A stretch of DNA of 64,000 bases. It comes from a virus. Where the stretch lies: the IMG/VR virus record IMGVR_UViG_3300032242_000488, positions 62,001 through 126,000 of that record; one strand, written 5' to 3'. The position numbers and the translations under genes are program-made. Positions 23,031 to 30,428 of the stretch are shown piece by piece; position 1 is the first letter of the stretch, and each line of letters opens with the position of its first letter. The notes beneath the pieces were generated by a model. That model was not told the origin of the DNA. It worked only from the letters and a program-made list of their open reading frames with translations, and made no database searches.

Positions 23031-24071
23031 ATGAAACTAAGACAACTATTTGAAGGAATGGGGCAGGAAGTTGCCATTATATTCGGTCGCTTTAACCCTC
23101 CGCATAAAGGACATAGAGCCGCATGGGAACTTGCCGCAAAGAGTCCTATTTGGTATGTAGGTACTAATGAAAGTACAGTAGGTCCAAAGGATCCATTACC
23201 ATACGGCATCAAAGTAGAAGCAATGACTGCCATATGGCCAGAAGTTGAAGGACATATTATTGCAGAAACTTCATGGCTAACACTAGCTAGCCTAGTATAT
23301 GAGAAGCACGGAGATGTTACACTATTCTGCCTAACTGACGAAGATTGGGTTACTAAGACTATTGTTCAATACAATGGTAAAGAAGGTGCTCATGGTTTCT
23401 ATAACTTTAAAACTATTAAACAAAAGCCAACACCGCGTTTAAGTTCAGCTACTGCTTTACGTGACGCAGTAACAAAAGGCGATCGTGAAGCATTTGCTAA
23501 TGCCGCGGGTGTTCCAGCAGATACTCCTGTAGCAGGTAAACCATTCTTTGATCTTGTAGCAGAATACCTGCTACCATACTCTAATGCACCTGTAAAGAAA
23601 ACTGCAAAGAAGAAAGTGGCTGCACCTGTAGAAGGTGTAGAAGAAAGTATGTTGCCAGCTAGTGCGTTTGCAGGCAGTTCTAAATACAAAATGGGACAAG
23701 CAGGACAATGGCGTAACGACGGTCCTAGTAAGAATCGTCCGGCACGTCGAGGCGACCTAGTTGGATCCACAGATGAGTCCGAAGGTAGTCCGGAAGGTCT
23801 TCCACACTTAACAAAGACCATGCTAACACACATTGTACAGCAAGTTGGCTCAGAGGGCGCACACGCTATTATTAAAAGTTTAGAGTGGGGTGATGGTGCT
23901 AGTAAAGAACTTCTACATTTGATTGTTCAAGACATAGAAGACGATATAAAAGCCAACGACTTTAGACAAGAAGATGCAGCCGGCGTAGGTATCATTACTA
24001 AGCAAAACTCAACTGTAGATGTAAACAAAGGCACACCACGCAAAAATCTTAAAGCATTTAAACTAGCATGA
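23031..24071 (+). CDS. HIGH-type nucleotidyltransferase with capsid-targeting N-terminus
   Basis: 346 residues. The N-terminus MKLRQLFEG is the shared targeting peptide (predicted cut after LFE). Residues 19-28 (GRFNPPHKGH) are the HxGH active site of the cytidylyltransferase/NMN-adenylyltransferase superfamily, and RLSSATALRD (~137-146) is the ISSTxIR counterpart. The enzymatic domain ends near residue 185. A Lys/Ala-rich linker leads to a ~100-residue C-terminal helical domain (HLTKTMLTHIVQQVG...) of unknown role. The substrate is unknown. AAGGA precedes the start. Confidence 0.7.
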   Translation: MKLRQLFEGMGQEVAIIFGRFNPPHKGHRAAWELAAKSPIWYVGTNESTVGPKDPLPYGIKVEAMTAIWPEVEGHIIAETSWLTLASLVYEKHGDVTLFCLTDEDWVTKTIVQYNGKEGAHGFYNFKTIKQKPTPRLSSATALRDAVTKGDREAFANAAGVPADTPVAGKPFFDLVAEYLLPYSNAPVKKTAKKKVAAPVEGVEESMLPASAFAGSSKYKMGQAGQWRNDGPSKNRPARRGDLVGSTDESEGSPEGLPHLTKTMLTHIVQQVGSEGAHAIIKSLEWGDGASKELLHLIVQDIEDDIKANDFRQEDAAGVGIITKQNSTVDVNKGTPRKNLKAFKLA

Positions 24072-24355
24072 AACAATACAAGATAACAAGTCAAGATTTA
24101 ATTCAGGATAGTCCTGATGATTGTTATCTTGCACCTGAAGATCCAATCCATGAACTAAAGATATTATCTGGCATGGGCGGACTAGGCGCCGAAGCTAGAC
24201 TACATGAGTATCGTGCTAATCAAGGCAGTAATATAAGTGTTACTGGAGATAGCAAAGGCGAACTAATGAAGAAGCATAACATACAACCTGGAACTAAAGA
24301 ATGGTTTAAGTTATGGTTCAGTCGTCCGTACCTTACAGGAGAACCTCCCGTATGA
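24068..24355 (+). CDS. Small conserved protein with PGTxEWF motif
   Basis: 95 residues. IHELKILSGMGGLGAEARLHEYR is helix-prone, and the C-terminal NIQPGTKEWFKLWFSRPYLTGE repeats the GTxEWF motif at the end of the protein at 21121. The motif may be a shared interaction or packaging signal. ATGA junctions on both sides. Function unknown. Confidence 0.55.
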   Translation: MKQYKITSQDLIQDSPDDCYLAPEDPIHELKILSGMGGLGAEARLHEYRANQGSNISVTGDSKGELMKKHNIQPGTKEWFKLWFSRPYLTGEPPV

Positions 24356-24486
24356 AGCTACGTGAATTATTTGAACATAAAAAAGGTGTTCGTGCCGTTA
24401 AATATAATAAGAAACCAAAAGCGTTTATTGAACCTAAAAAACCAATCAAACCTAAAAAGGTAGGAACAAAACATGAAAATGAGTGA
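24352..24486 (+). CDS. 44-residue basic protein with capsid-targeting N-terminus
   Basis: MKLRELFEHKKGVRAVKYNK begins with the shared targeting peptide (cut expected after LFE) and leaves a short, very Lys/Pro-rich remainder (EPKKPIKPKK) suited to binding DNA. The start overlaps the previous stop (ATGA), and its end overlaps the next gene by 14 bases. Confidence 0.55.
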   Translation: MKLRELFEHKKGVRAVKYNKKPKAFIEPKKPIKPKKVGTKHENE

Positions 24487-24790
24487 ACTATTAGAAGCAA
24501 AAACTAAAAAAGCTGAGGCACCTAAGCCACGTAATTTTGTGGCTAAAAATGCTATCAACACAGGCGCTGGCGCACACAAAGACAAAAAGAAAGCCGCTAA
24601 ACAGGGCGATACTAAGCACAAGAATAAAGATCTTGAAATGGCAGAATCTGCTAGTGCAGGTGCTACTAGTGCGGCTAACGTAGGTGTAGGTCCTGTATAC
24701 AAGAACAAAAAACCTAAGATGCAAAAACCCGGAACTAACGCTTTAGACGGCGATAACTTAATGACCGGTGGCAGTATTGTAAAACGATAA
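24473..24790 (+). CDS. Basic disordered protein with capsid-targeting N-terminus
   Basis: 105 residues. MKMSELLEAK is the targeting peptide (cut after LLE). The rest is Lys/Ala/Gly-rich and low in hydrophobics (GAHKDKKKAAKQGDTKHKNK, YKNKKPKMQKPGTNALDGDN), consistent with an internal head protein that neutralises DNA. No enzyme motif. Ends before a late box. Confidence 0.6.
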   Translation: MKMSELLEAKTKKAEAPKPRNFVAKNAINTGAGAHKDKKKAAKQGDTKHKNKDLEMAESASAGATSAANVGVGPVYKNKKPKMQKPGTNALDGDNLMTGGSIVKR

Positions 24791-24794
24791 ATAC
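24786..24794 (+). promoter_or_regulatory. T4-type late promoter box
   Basis: GATAAATAC, 22 bases before the ATG at 24816, with CGGAG between. Confidence 0.6.
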
Positions 24795-24815
24795 ATAAAG
24801 ACAACGGAGTTACCC

Positions 24816-25766
24816 ATGCAACCACAAGTACAAATGCAACAACCAGACGATGAGGGCGGAATGGCCCGTGCAGACCTATATAGAGCTGCCAAGCACTCTA
24901 TGAAACTGTTTCAAATGATTCAGGATAATCAGCCACTAGAAGGTTGGGTACAAGCAAAGATCACCAAGGCTGCTGACTATCTAGACAGCATCTATCACTA
25001 CATGGAATATCAAGTAAAGTTTGGTCAAGGCGCAGTTGCTGCCAGCGTTGACGACATTACTGGAGACATGGAAACTGCCGCTCGTGCCGCAGAAGAAGAT
25101 GAAGAAAAAACTGATATGGAAGAATCTATGAACTACGAACAAAAACTTCAAGCACTATTAGAAAGTGCTGTTAAAAAAGCCAAAAAAGATTACGACGGTG
25201 ACGGCAAAATCGAAACTGGCAAGGATGAATATTTAGGTAGCCGAATCGCTGCCGCTAAGAAAGCTGGCAAGATGAAAGAAGGAACTTGTTCTGTCTGCCA
25301 TAAAGATCCGTGCAAGTGTAAAGATGTTAAAGAAGGTTTCCCAACTGTTGACGATGCAAAGAAAAATGCACAGGGTACAGCTGGAATGAAGGCAGGTGAA
25401 AAGAAAAAGTCTAGCACTGGTGGCACTATCGAAAAGACCAAGACTGGTATTAAACATACTGCTGGTAAGAATTATAGTGGCAAAGGCGTTGCAGAAGCTG
25501 ATGAAAAATGCAATCATAGTGCTAAAGGTAAAAAGTGTCCAGTACACGGCCTAAAAGAATGTGGTACTATGATGGCCTATGAAGCTGCCAAGCCAAGTGC
25601 AGGAATGAGCAAAGGTGCTAAGTCGGCATTAGTCAAGAAAGCTAAGAAGGGCGGAGATATTGGTAAGCCAGGTAAGAGTTTTGACAAAGTAGCCAAGGCT
25701 GCTGGTGGTGGCGAAAAAGGCAAAAAGATTGCCGCTGCCGCTATGTGGAAGAACGCGGCCAAGTAA
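24816..25766 (+). CDS. Lys-rich head/internal protein with EF-hand-like loop and Cys knuckle
   Basis: 316 residues. The N-terminal 100 residues are helical (RAAKHSMKLFQMIQDNQPLEGWVQAKI...). Around residue 110 an LLESAVKKAKK segment precedes DYDGDGKIETGKDEYLGSRI, a DxDxDG calcium-loop-like sequence. CSVCHKDPCKC and CNHSAKGKKCPVHGLKEC are two Cys/His clusters that may bind zinc. The remainder is very rich in Lys, Gly and Ala (KSALVKKAKKGGDIGKPGK). Such composition suggests a DNA-associated virion protein. Late box upstream. Confidence 0.6.
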   Translation: MQPQVQMQQPDDEGGMARADLYRAAKHSMKLFQMIQDNQPLEGWVQAKITKAADYLDSIYHYMEYQVKFGQGAVAASVDDITGDMETAARAAEEDEEKTDMEESMNYEQKLQALLESAVKKAKKDYDGDGKIETGKDEYLGSRIAAAKKAGKMKEGTCSVCHKDPCKCKDVKEGFPTVDDAKKNAQGTAGMKAGEKKKSSTGGTIEKTKTGIKHTAGKNYSGKGVAEADEKCNHSAKGKKCPVHGLKECGTMMAYEAAKPSAGMSKGAKSALVKKAKKGGDIGKPGKSFDKVAKAAGGGEKGKKIAAAAMWKNAAK

Positions 25767-25778
25767 GGAATAGACAAA

Positions 25779-26741
25779 ATGGATATGAAGAAAATATTAC
25801 AAGCCTTTGACGGGGCCGCTGAGAAGAAGCCTGTGCAAGGTGCTAATGATATGAAGAAGTTCCTATCCATTGTGAAGGAAAGTGCTAATCCATATACACC
25901 TGCAAAAGAATCTGTTATTACAAGTTTTGAAGAAGGGTCAGTAGGCGGTGATGCTAATGCATTTTTGTTAGCCGCTGATACTATTCAAGATGAAGTAATG
26001 GCACAGGTTAACAAGATCAAGATCAATGCAGACGAAGCTAGCTTACGTGATATGATGGACAAGTTCAATGCTTTCATGACTGCTTATCATAATGTTGGTA
26101 AAGGCATTCTACAACCAGACATGTTTAATGATGAGATGGGCGAAAGCGTAGAAGAAGGCCGTCACGGATATGATGACAGTGGTATGAGTCTTGCACCGGG
26201 CAACGATGAAGGCCCTGATAGTTGGGACTACAGTGCGGCACATGATAGGATTGGCGCAGGCGATCCTAGACCAAAAAGAAGTGCATATCAAGCACCGCAG
26301 GATAAACCACAAATGGTTGGCATGTTCTTTTATAATGTACAACCAGGACAAGAAAATGAAGCAGCCGCATTAGGTATTAAACAAACTAAAAGCGGCAAAT
26401 GGGCAAAAACAAAATATAGCACAAGCGGACGCACATTTGGCATGCAAAAAGATCAAGCTGACAAGGCATTTGGTGTTGGCAAATGGTGGGCTCCTAAAAC
26501 AGAAAGCGTACAGTCAGTAGCAGAAATGGATAAGAGTCAAACTCCTCCAGGACGTGATGGTAGCAATAGTGATTCAGATGCTGGTAAGAAAGAATACTAC
26601 GGCAAATCTGTTAAGGCTAACGACGTTGTTAAAAGTGCTACTAAGAGTCTTGACAAAGAAATGAAGAAGGCGCATGCCAAAGAAGGCCTAAGTTTTAAAG
26701 ATTATGTTAACTTAGCAGAAGCTAAAAAGGGACTTGAATAA
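25779..26741 (+). CDS. Conserved late protein, possible head/internal component
   Basis: 320 residues. The N-terminus MDMKKILQAFDGAAEKKP, with NDMKKFLSIVKESANPY following, is a type known from marine T4-like phages. A helical domain (residues ~50-115) is followed by an acidic His/Tyr-rich linker, a FGMQKDQADKAFGVGKWW segment and a basic C-terminus ending SFKDYVNLAEAKKG. The recurring [FL]xxxxxEA elements resemble the targeting peptides of its neighbours. Probable virion protein; role unknown. Its stop overlaps the next ATG (TAATG). Confidence 0.55.
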   Translation: MDMKKILQAFDGAAEKKPVQGANDMKKFLSIVKESANPYTPAKESVITSFEEGSVGGDANAFLLAADTIQDEVMAQVNKIKINADEASLRDMMDKFNAFMTAYHNVGKGILQPDMFNDEMGESVEEGRHGYDDSGMSLAPGNDEGPDSWDYSAAHDRIGAGDPRPKRSAYQAPQDKPQMVGMFFYNVQPGQENEAAALGIKQTKSGKWAKTKYSTSGRTFGMQKDQADKAFGVGKWWAPKTESVQSVAEMDKSQTPPGRDGSNSDSDAGKKEYYGKSVKANDVVKSATKSLDKEMKKAHAKEGLSFKDYVNLAEAKKGLE

Positions 26742-27130
26742 TGAGATTATTAGCCTTAGTAGTAGCAGTATCTTTAACCGGCTGTGCTAGCATTAAGGAA
26801 ATGATTCCTAGTTTTCAGGATCCTAATCAGTCAGCTAAGATTATAGATGTACGTCAAAGTGTAGCACAGTTGGATTGTAAACAACCACATGCTCCACAAG
26901 TTAAACAAATAAAAGATAACTTAGAATGGTTTGAGCTATATAGTACTAGCAAAGGCGAAAGACAAAACGATGTATTACGTTTGATCAAACCAATGCAAGA
27001 AACAGTAGATGATTTTTACAAGCGCAGTACAAGTGAAAAGCAGGGTAGCGATACCTATTGCGAGATTAAGAAAAAGTTAATGACTACACAGGCCGAACGT
27101 GCGGCGAGTGCAGTACTAGGGAGATTCTAA
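26741..27130 (+). CDS. Phage lipoprotein
   Basis: 129 residues with a signal peptide and lipobox, LALVVAVSLTGC-AS (Cys15). The mature part is helical and polar, with two Cys. It could be an envelope protein acting in superinfection exclusion, or a second o-spanin; nothing in the sequence decides. TAATG coupling upstream and downstream. Confidence 0.65.
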   Translation: MRLLALVVAVSLTGCASIKEMIPSFQDPNQSAKIIDVRQSVAQLDCKQPHAPQVKQIKDNLEWFELYSTSKGERQNDVLRLIKPMQETVDDFYKRSTSEKQGSDTYCEIKKKLMTTQAERAASAVLGRF

Positions 27131-27363
27131 TGAACGAACTGATTCAATGTATTAACTCAGGAAAAGGTTGGGCCGCTGAACGTGCTAATATGGCATATCA
27201 AATAGGTCAAGCATTACAAGCAGGACAAGTAGGTCCTGATGAAGCAAAGGAACTGTTAGAAGATTTAGTTAGAACAGACAAGCTAGATGCAGAAGCAGAC
27301 GATATGGCTCTTAAGGCCTTGTTAGTTACTGGCATCTATGCAGTTATACAGATATGTGGGTAA
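27130..27363 (+). CDS. Small helical protein, unknown
   Basis: 77 residues, all-helical and acidic (QVGPDEAKELLEDLVRTDKLDAEADDMALKALLV). No motif recognised. Starts on the stop of the lipoprotein gene, and the dps gene follows after one base. Confidence 0.55.
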   Translation: MNELIQCINSGKGWAAERANMAYQIGQALQAGQVGPDEAKELLEDLVRTDKLDAEADDMALKALLVTGIYAVIQICG

Positions 27364-27364
27364 T

Positions 27365-27799
27365 ATGGAACAACTAATAAACGCATTAAAAATAGCATTT
27401 GCCAGTGAATACGCATTTGCACTAAAGGCACAAAACTTTCATTGGAATACAGAAGGTCCAGATTTCTACGAGTTTCATTTGTTATTTGAAAGAATCTATG
27501 ACGAAGTCTACGGAAGTGTTGATGACTTTGCAGAAAACATTCGTAAGAGTGGCGCTTATGCTCCAGCAAGTCTAGCTAAGTTTAGTATGCTTACTACAGT
27601 TGAAGATGAGAACTCAGTTCCAGAAGCAAGAAGTATGGCAGCAGAACTATTAGCTGACAGTGACAAACTAGCACAGTTAATGGCTATGGTTTACAAAATG
27701 GCTGATGCTTCTGGCGAGTTTGGTCTAGCTAACTTCCTAGCAGATCGTCAAGATGCACATCGTAAGCACAGCTGGTTTTTACGTTCAATGTTAAAATGA
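27365..27799 (+). CDS. dps: Dps-like ferritin
   Basis: 144 residues from ATG 27365. KAQNFHWNTEGPDFYEFHLLFERIYDEVYGSVDDFAENIR carries the Dps ferroxidase residues: H26-W27 in the FHWN motif, then D/E positions in the second helix. Dps proteins form 12-mers that oxidise and store iron and may coat DNA. The short N-terminus lacks the Lys-rich DNA-binding tail of E. coli Dps, so the role may be peroxide and iron detoxification. It lies in the head-cargo block but lacks the targeting peptide. Confidence 0.8.
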   Translation: MEQLINALKIAFASEYAFALKAQNFHWNTEGPDFYEFHLLFERIYDEVYGSVDDFAENIRKSGAYAPASLAKFSMLTTVEDENSVPEARSMAAELLADSDKLAQLMAMVYKMADASGEFGLANFLADRQDAHRKHSWFLRSMLK

Positions 27800-27805
27800 G
27801 AGAAA

Positions 27806-27952
27806 ATGAATATCCAGTCTATCCAGAAGATGATGGCACCGACCGTCCAAGAAATCCTTACAGCCCTGTATAATGGCCTAGCCTTATTCGGCGCTGGACT
27901 AGGTGGTATTCCATTAACTATTGGAGATTTAACAGATCATGAGAGCAAATGA
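27806..27952 (+). CDS. Small hydrophobic ORF
   Basis: 48 residues, MNIQSIQKMMAPTVQEILTA then a Gly/Leu-rich segment (LALFGAGLGGIPLTIG) able to insert in a membrane. It fills the otherwise empty space between dps and the next gene and overlaps the latter by 14 bases, as other genes here do. A competing 25-residue ORF from ATG 27796 is less convincing. Confidence 0.4.
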   Translation: MNIQSIQKMMAPTVQEILTALYNGLALFGAGLGGIPLTIGDLTDHESK

Positions 27953-28661
27953 GTTTATAACTGAAGCATGGAGTCAGAAATACAAAAAGAGTATTAACTG
28001 CTCGCACCCTAAAGGTTTCAGTCAACGTGCCCATTGTGCTGGTCGAAAGAAACACAACGAATCAGTTGAGATGGAAATGACATGCCCTGACTGCGGCATG
28101 TGCGAATCACACGGCAATCTTAGTGAAATCAAAAAAGGTGCTAAAGACAGCAATGGCTTTACTAAGTGCTGGTCTGGATATCATGCCGCAGGTACAAAAC
28201 AAGGTAAGAATGGTTCAGTACGTAACTGTGTAAAGAATGAAAGCACAGAACTAGAAGAAGAGTTTGATCTTATAGAATCAATCATAGCTGATCTAGCTCT
28301 ACGCAATGGTGTTAACGAAGATGCTGTTTGGGAAGATTTAGAAACACTTACTGACGATGAACTATATGTGTTTGCTGTTACACAGCCAGTTAACGAAGAT
28401 TGGCAGAAAGTCAACAAACACGATAAGACTTCAGGTATGAGTCAAAAGGCAGTAAATGCCTATCGCAGAGAAAATCCAGGCAGTAAACTAAAAACTGCTG
28501 TAACAACAAAACCTAGCAAACTAAAGCGTGGTAGCAAAAGTGCCAAGCGTCGATCAAGTTATTGTTCTAGATCCGCTGGACAAAAGCGTATGCATCATAT
28601 AGATTGTAGTAAAACTCCAGACAAAGCAATTTGTGCGGCACGCCGTCGCTGGAACTGCTAA
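27939..28661 (+). CDS. Cys-rich protein with capsid-targeting N-terminus
   Basis: 240 residues. MRANEFITEAWSQ closely resembles the T4 internal-protein targeting peptide (MKTYQEFIAEA), with cleavage expected after ITE. There are several Cys/His modules: NCSHPKGFSQRAHCAGRKK, TCPDCGMCESHGN, KCWSGYHAAGTKQGKNGSVRNC and a C-terminal YCSRSAGQKRMHHIDCSKTPD...CAARRRWNC. The first and last look like related zinc-binding units, and the last is a conserved phage domain of unknown function. Strongly basic C-terminal half, so DNA binding is likely. Stop overlaps the next ATG. Confidence 0.65.
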   Translation: MRANEFITEAWSQKYKKSINCSHPKGFSQRAHCAGRKKHNESVEMEMTCPDCGMCESHGNLSEIKKGAKDSNGFTKCWSGYHAAGTKQGKNGSVRNCVKNESTELEEEFDLIESIIADLALRNGVNEDAVWEDLETLTDDELYVFAVTQPVNEDWQKVNKHDKTSGMSQKAVNAYRRENPGSKLKTAVTTKPSKLKRGSKSAKRRSSYCSRSAGQKRMHHIDCSKTPDKAICAARRRWNC

Positions 28662-29221
28662 TGCGAGCAAAGGAAATATTTGAAAACTTTGCTGACGGTA
28701 AACATCCTGAAGATAAGGGTGATAGCAAACGTTATCATGTACCAACTAAGGCTAGTGTAAGCACACTACGCAAAGTTGCCAAGCAGGGCGGACGTAAAGG
28801 ACAATTAGCACATTGGATGGCTAACATGAAAGCTGGTCGTGCTAAACATGAAAGCACAGAATCCGCAGATCCTAAAAAAGAAAAACTCATACACGACTTT
28901 CTTAAGTTTGCCACTAAGAAGCTACAATTACGTTCTGATTTTACAATAGAGTTTAGTTACGATACTAAGTCTGCACAAGATGAACATCACACAGGTGCAT
29001 ATAACTTTAAAAAGAATCATATGACTGTGTATTCTGCACATCGTAATCTAATAGATATATTACGTACATTATGCCACGAGCTAGTACATGCCAAACAAGA
29101 TCAGTTAGGACAACTACATCATCACGATGCTCCGGGTAGCCCACACGAAGCACAAGCAGATGAGATTGCAGGATATTTGATTAAGTTATACGTGAAGAAA
29201 CATCACGATATAATACAATGA
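28661..29221 (+). CDS. HExxH zinc metallopeptidase with capsid-targeting N-terminus
   Basis: 186 residues from ATG 28661 (TAATG coupling). The N-terminus MRAKEIFENF is the targeting peptide (cut after IFE). A short conserved region (HVPTKASVSTLRKVAKQGGRKGQLAHWMANMKAG) precedes the catalytic domain: LCHELVHAKQ with H139-E140-x2-H143, then SPHEAQADEIAGYLI, where E163 or D167 could be the third zinc ligand. The glycine-less HExxH plus EAxAD arrangement is that of gluzincin/SprT-like peptidases. A peptidase delivered with phage DNA could cut a host protein at infection onset; this is inference. Confidence 0.7.
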   Translation: MRAKEIFENFADGKHPEDKGDSKRYHVPTKASVSTLRKVAKQGGRKGQLAHWMANMKAGRAKHESTESADPKKEKLIHDFLKFATKKLQLRSDFTIEFSYDTKSAQDEHHTGAYNFKKNHMTVYSAHRNLIDILRTLCHELVHAKQDQLGQLHHHDAPGSPHEAQADEIAGYLIKLYVKKHHDIIQ

Positions 29222-29324
29222 ACACACCTTAGGACCGGTACTTGTTACCGAAAGTGTGCGCCGGCTGCTGGCGCAGGACGGCCCGATTCGCTACCGGGAA
29301 TCCTGGAAGTGAGCACTTTTTTTT
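29222..29324 (+). ncRNA. Candidate structured RNA with terminator
   Basis: A non-coding gap with 50 G/C among the 80 bases 29231-29310, far above the surrounding sequence. Successive perfect stems: CGGTA/TACCG (29236-29250), TGCGCC/GGCGCA (29257-29275, 7-base loop) and CCCG/CGGG (29282-29298). AAAGTG (29251-29256) can pair with CACTTT (29314-29319), closing the last two arms, and AGGA (29231) with TCCT (29301). An 8-T run follows. The shape is cloverleaf-like, but there is no tRNA T-loop, anticodon stem geometry or CCA. Identity unknown. A GGTAAATAC late-like box lies just downstream (29326-29334). Confidence 0.45.
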
Positions 29325-29337
29325 GGGTAAATACTAG

Positions 29338-30036
29338 ATGATTATATTATATACGTTAATACTAACACATATTACTATTGTTTGCGTTACCCTGTTCCTA
29401 CATAGAGGACAAGCACATAAAGGATTTGTTTTTAATCCTGTGCTAGAACACTTTATGCGCTTCTGGTTATGGTTAACAACAGGTATGGTTACTAAGCAGT
29501 GGGTAGCGATACACCGCAAGCATCACAGATTCAGTGATGTTGAGGGTGACCCGCATAGTCCACATGTATATGGTATATGGCGTGTATTCTTTAAGGGCGC
29601 AGGATTATATCATGATGCTAGTAAAGATGCAGTTATGGTTGCTACTTACGGTCAAGGTACTCCTTATGATTGGGTAGAGCGTAACATTTATACACCCCAC
29701 AGTCGCCTGGGCATTCTCCTAATGTTAGTTATAGACTTGTTGTTATTTGGGCCTTTAGGTTTAATAGTGTGGGGTGTACAAATGATATGGATTCCGTTCT
29801 GGGCCGCTGGTGTTATTAACGGAATAGGACATTGGTGGGGATATCGTAATGGCAAAACTAAAGATCATAGTCGTAATATTAGTCCTTGGGGCATTGTTAT
29901 TGGTGGCGAAGAACTGCATAACAACCACCACTTGGACCCAGCGAGTCCCAAGCTCAGCAAAAGGTGGTTTGAGTTTGATATAGGCTGGATGTGGTTTACA
30001 GTATTTAAAACACTTAGACTAGCAAAAGTTAGATAA
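29338..30036 (+). CDS. Membrane fatty-acid desaturase
   Basis: 232 residues. The three histidine boxes of acyl-lipid/acyl-CoA desaturases are present: H22-RGQA-H27, H59-RK-H62-H63 (HRKHHRFSD) and H194-NN-H197-H198 (EELHNNHH). They are separated by membrane spans (IILYTLILTHITIVCVTLFL; LGILLMLVIDLLLFGPLGLIVWG). It would introduce a double bond into host acyl chains using a di-iron site and an electron donor, for which the ferredoxin at 10476 is one conceivable source. Relatives occur in some marine phages. No clear ribosome site; a GGTAAATAC box lies immediately upstream. Confidence 0.82.
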   Translation: MIILYTLILTHITIVCVTLFLHRGQAHKGFVFNPVLEHFMRFWLWLTTGMVTKQWVAIHRKHHRFSDVEGDPHSPHVYGIWRVFFKGAGLYHDASKDAVMVATYGQGTPYDWVERNIYTPHSRLGILLMLVIDLLLFGPLGLIVWGVQMIWIPFWAAGVINGIGHWWGYRNGKTKDHSRNISPWGIVIGGEELHNNHHLDPASPKLSKRWFEFDIGWMWFTVFKTLRLAKVR

Positions 30037-30040
30037 ATAT
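30032..30040 (+). promoter_or_regulatory. Possible late promoter box
   Basis: GATAAATAT overlapping the end of the desaturase gene. By T4 spacing the transcript would start at the ATG at 30045, giving a leaderless message, so this box is less certain than the others. Confidence 0.4.
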
Positions 30041-30044
30041 TATT

Positions 30045-30428
30045 ATGAGAGCAAAAGAATTTATTAAAGAAGCTAAAAAAGGTCATATGCTAAAGATTGA
30101 TCCAACTCACAAAGCTGGATTAAAAAATGCTATGACGTTTCCCGATCAAAACTCAAGTACAGGGTCAGCATATCTTAACTGGAGAATGGGTATTGCTCTA
30201 GCAGGTGCACCTGACTATCCTACAAAAATGGCCGCTGATAACTGGATCGGTGGAGACCCATTAGTTAGCACGTATACTCAGGAAGAATACGATATGGTAG
30301 TAGCTGCCAATGATGTAATCGGCGGTGGGCCACTGGAAAACTGGTCTGGCAAACGTAGCGAAGAACTTCCAGGTACACATAAAACAAGTCCAGTAGCTAA
30401 ACCAAAACGTAACAAGTACGGCGTATGA
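30045..30428 (+). CDS. Conserved protein with capsid-targeting N-terminus
   Basis: 127 residues. MRAKEFIKEAKKG is the targeting peptide (cut after IKE). The rest, HKAGLKNAMTFPDQNSSTGSAYLNWRMGIALAGAPDYPTKMAADNWIGGDP, is a conserved marine-phage sequence without a known role. The C-terminus is basic (HKTSPVAKPKRNKYG). Coupled to the next gene by ATGA. Confidence 0.6.
   Translation: MRAKEFIKEAKKGHMLKIDPTHKAGLKNAMTFPDQNSSTGSAYLNWRMGIALAGAPDYPTKMAADNWIGGDPLVSTYTQEEYDMVVAANDVIGGGPLENWSGKRSEELPGTHKTSPVAKPKRNKYGV

Noticed and set aside
25170-25240. Functional EF-hand in the Lys-rich protein
   Set aside because: DYDGDGKIETGKDE resembles the calcium loop, but position 12 is Lys instead of Glu/Asp, so calcium binding is doubtful; kept only as a descriptive remark.
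27796-27873. 25-codon ORF MRENEYPVYPEDDG
   Set aside because: ATGA-coupled to dps but very short; the overlapping 48-codon frame at 27806 fills the gap better. Neither is certain.
29231-29310. tRNA gene
   Set aside because: Cloverleaf-like stems exist, but there is no GTTCRANNC T-loop, no plausible anticodon loop (7-base loop GGCTGCT lacks flanking consensus) and the closing stem is only about 4 bp plus wobbles.
29231-29310. Self-cleaving ribozyme (hammerhead or HDV-like)
   Set aside because: GAAA after a stem is present, but no CUGANGA core is found, and an HDV-type double pseudoknot could not be drawn.
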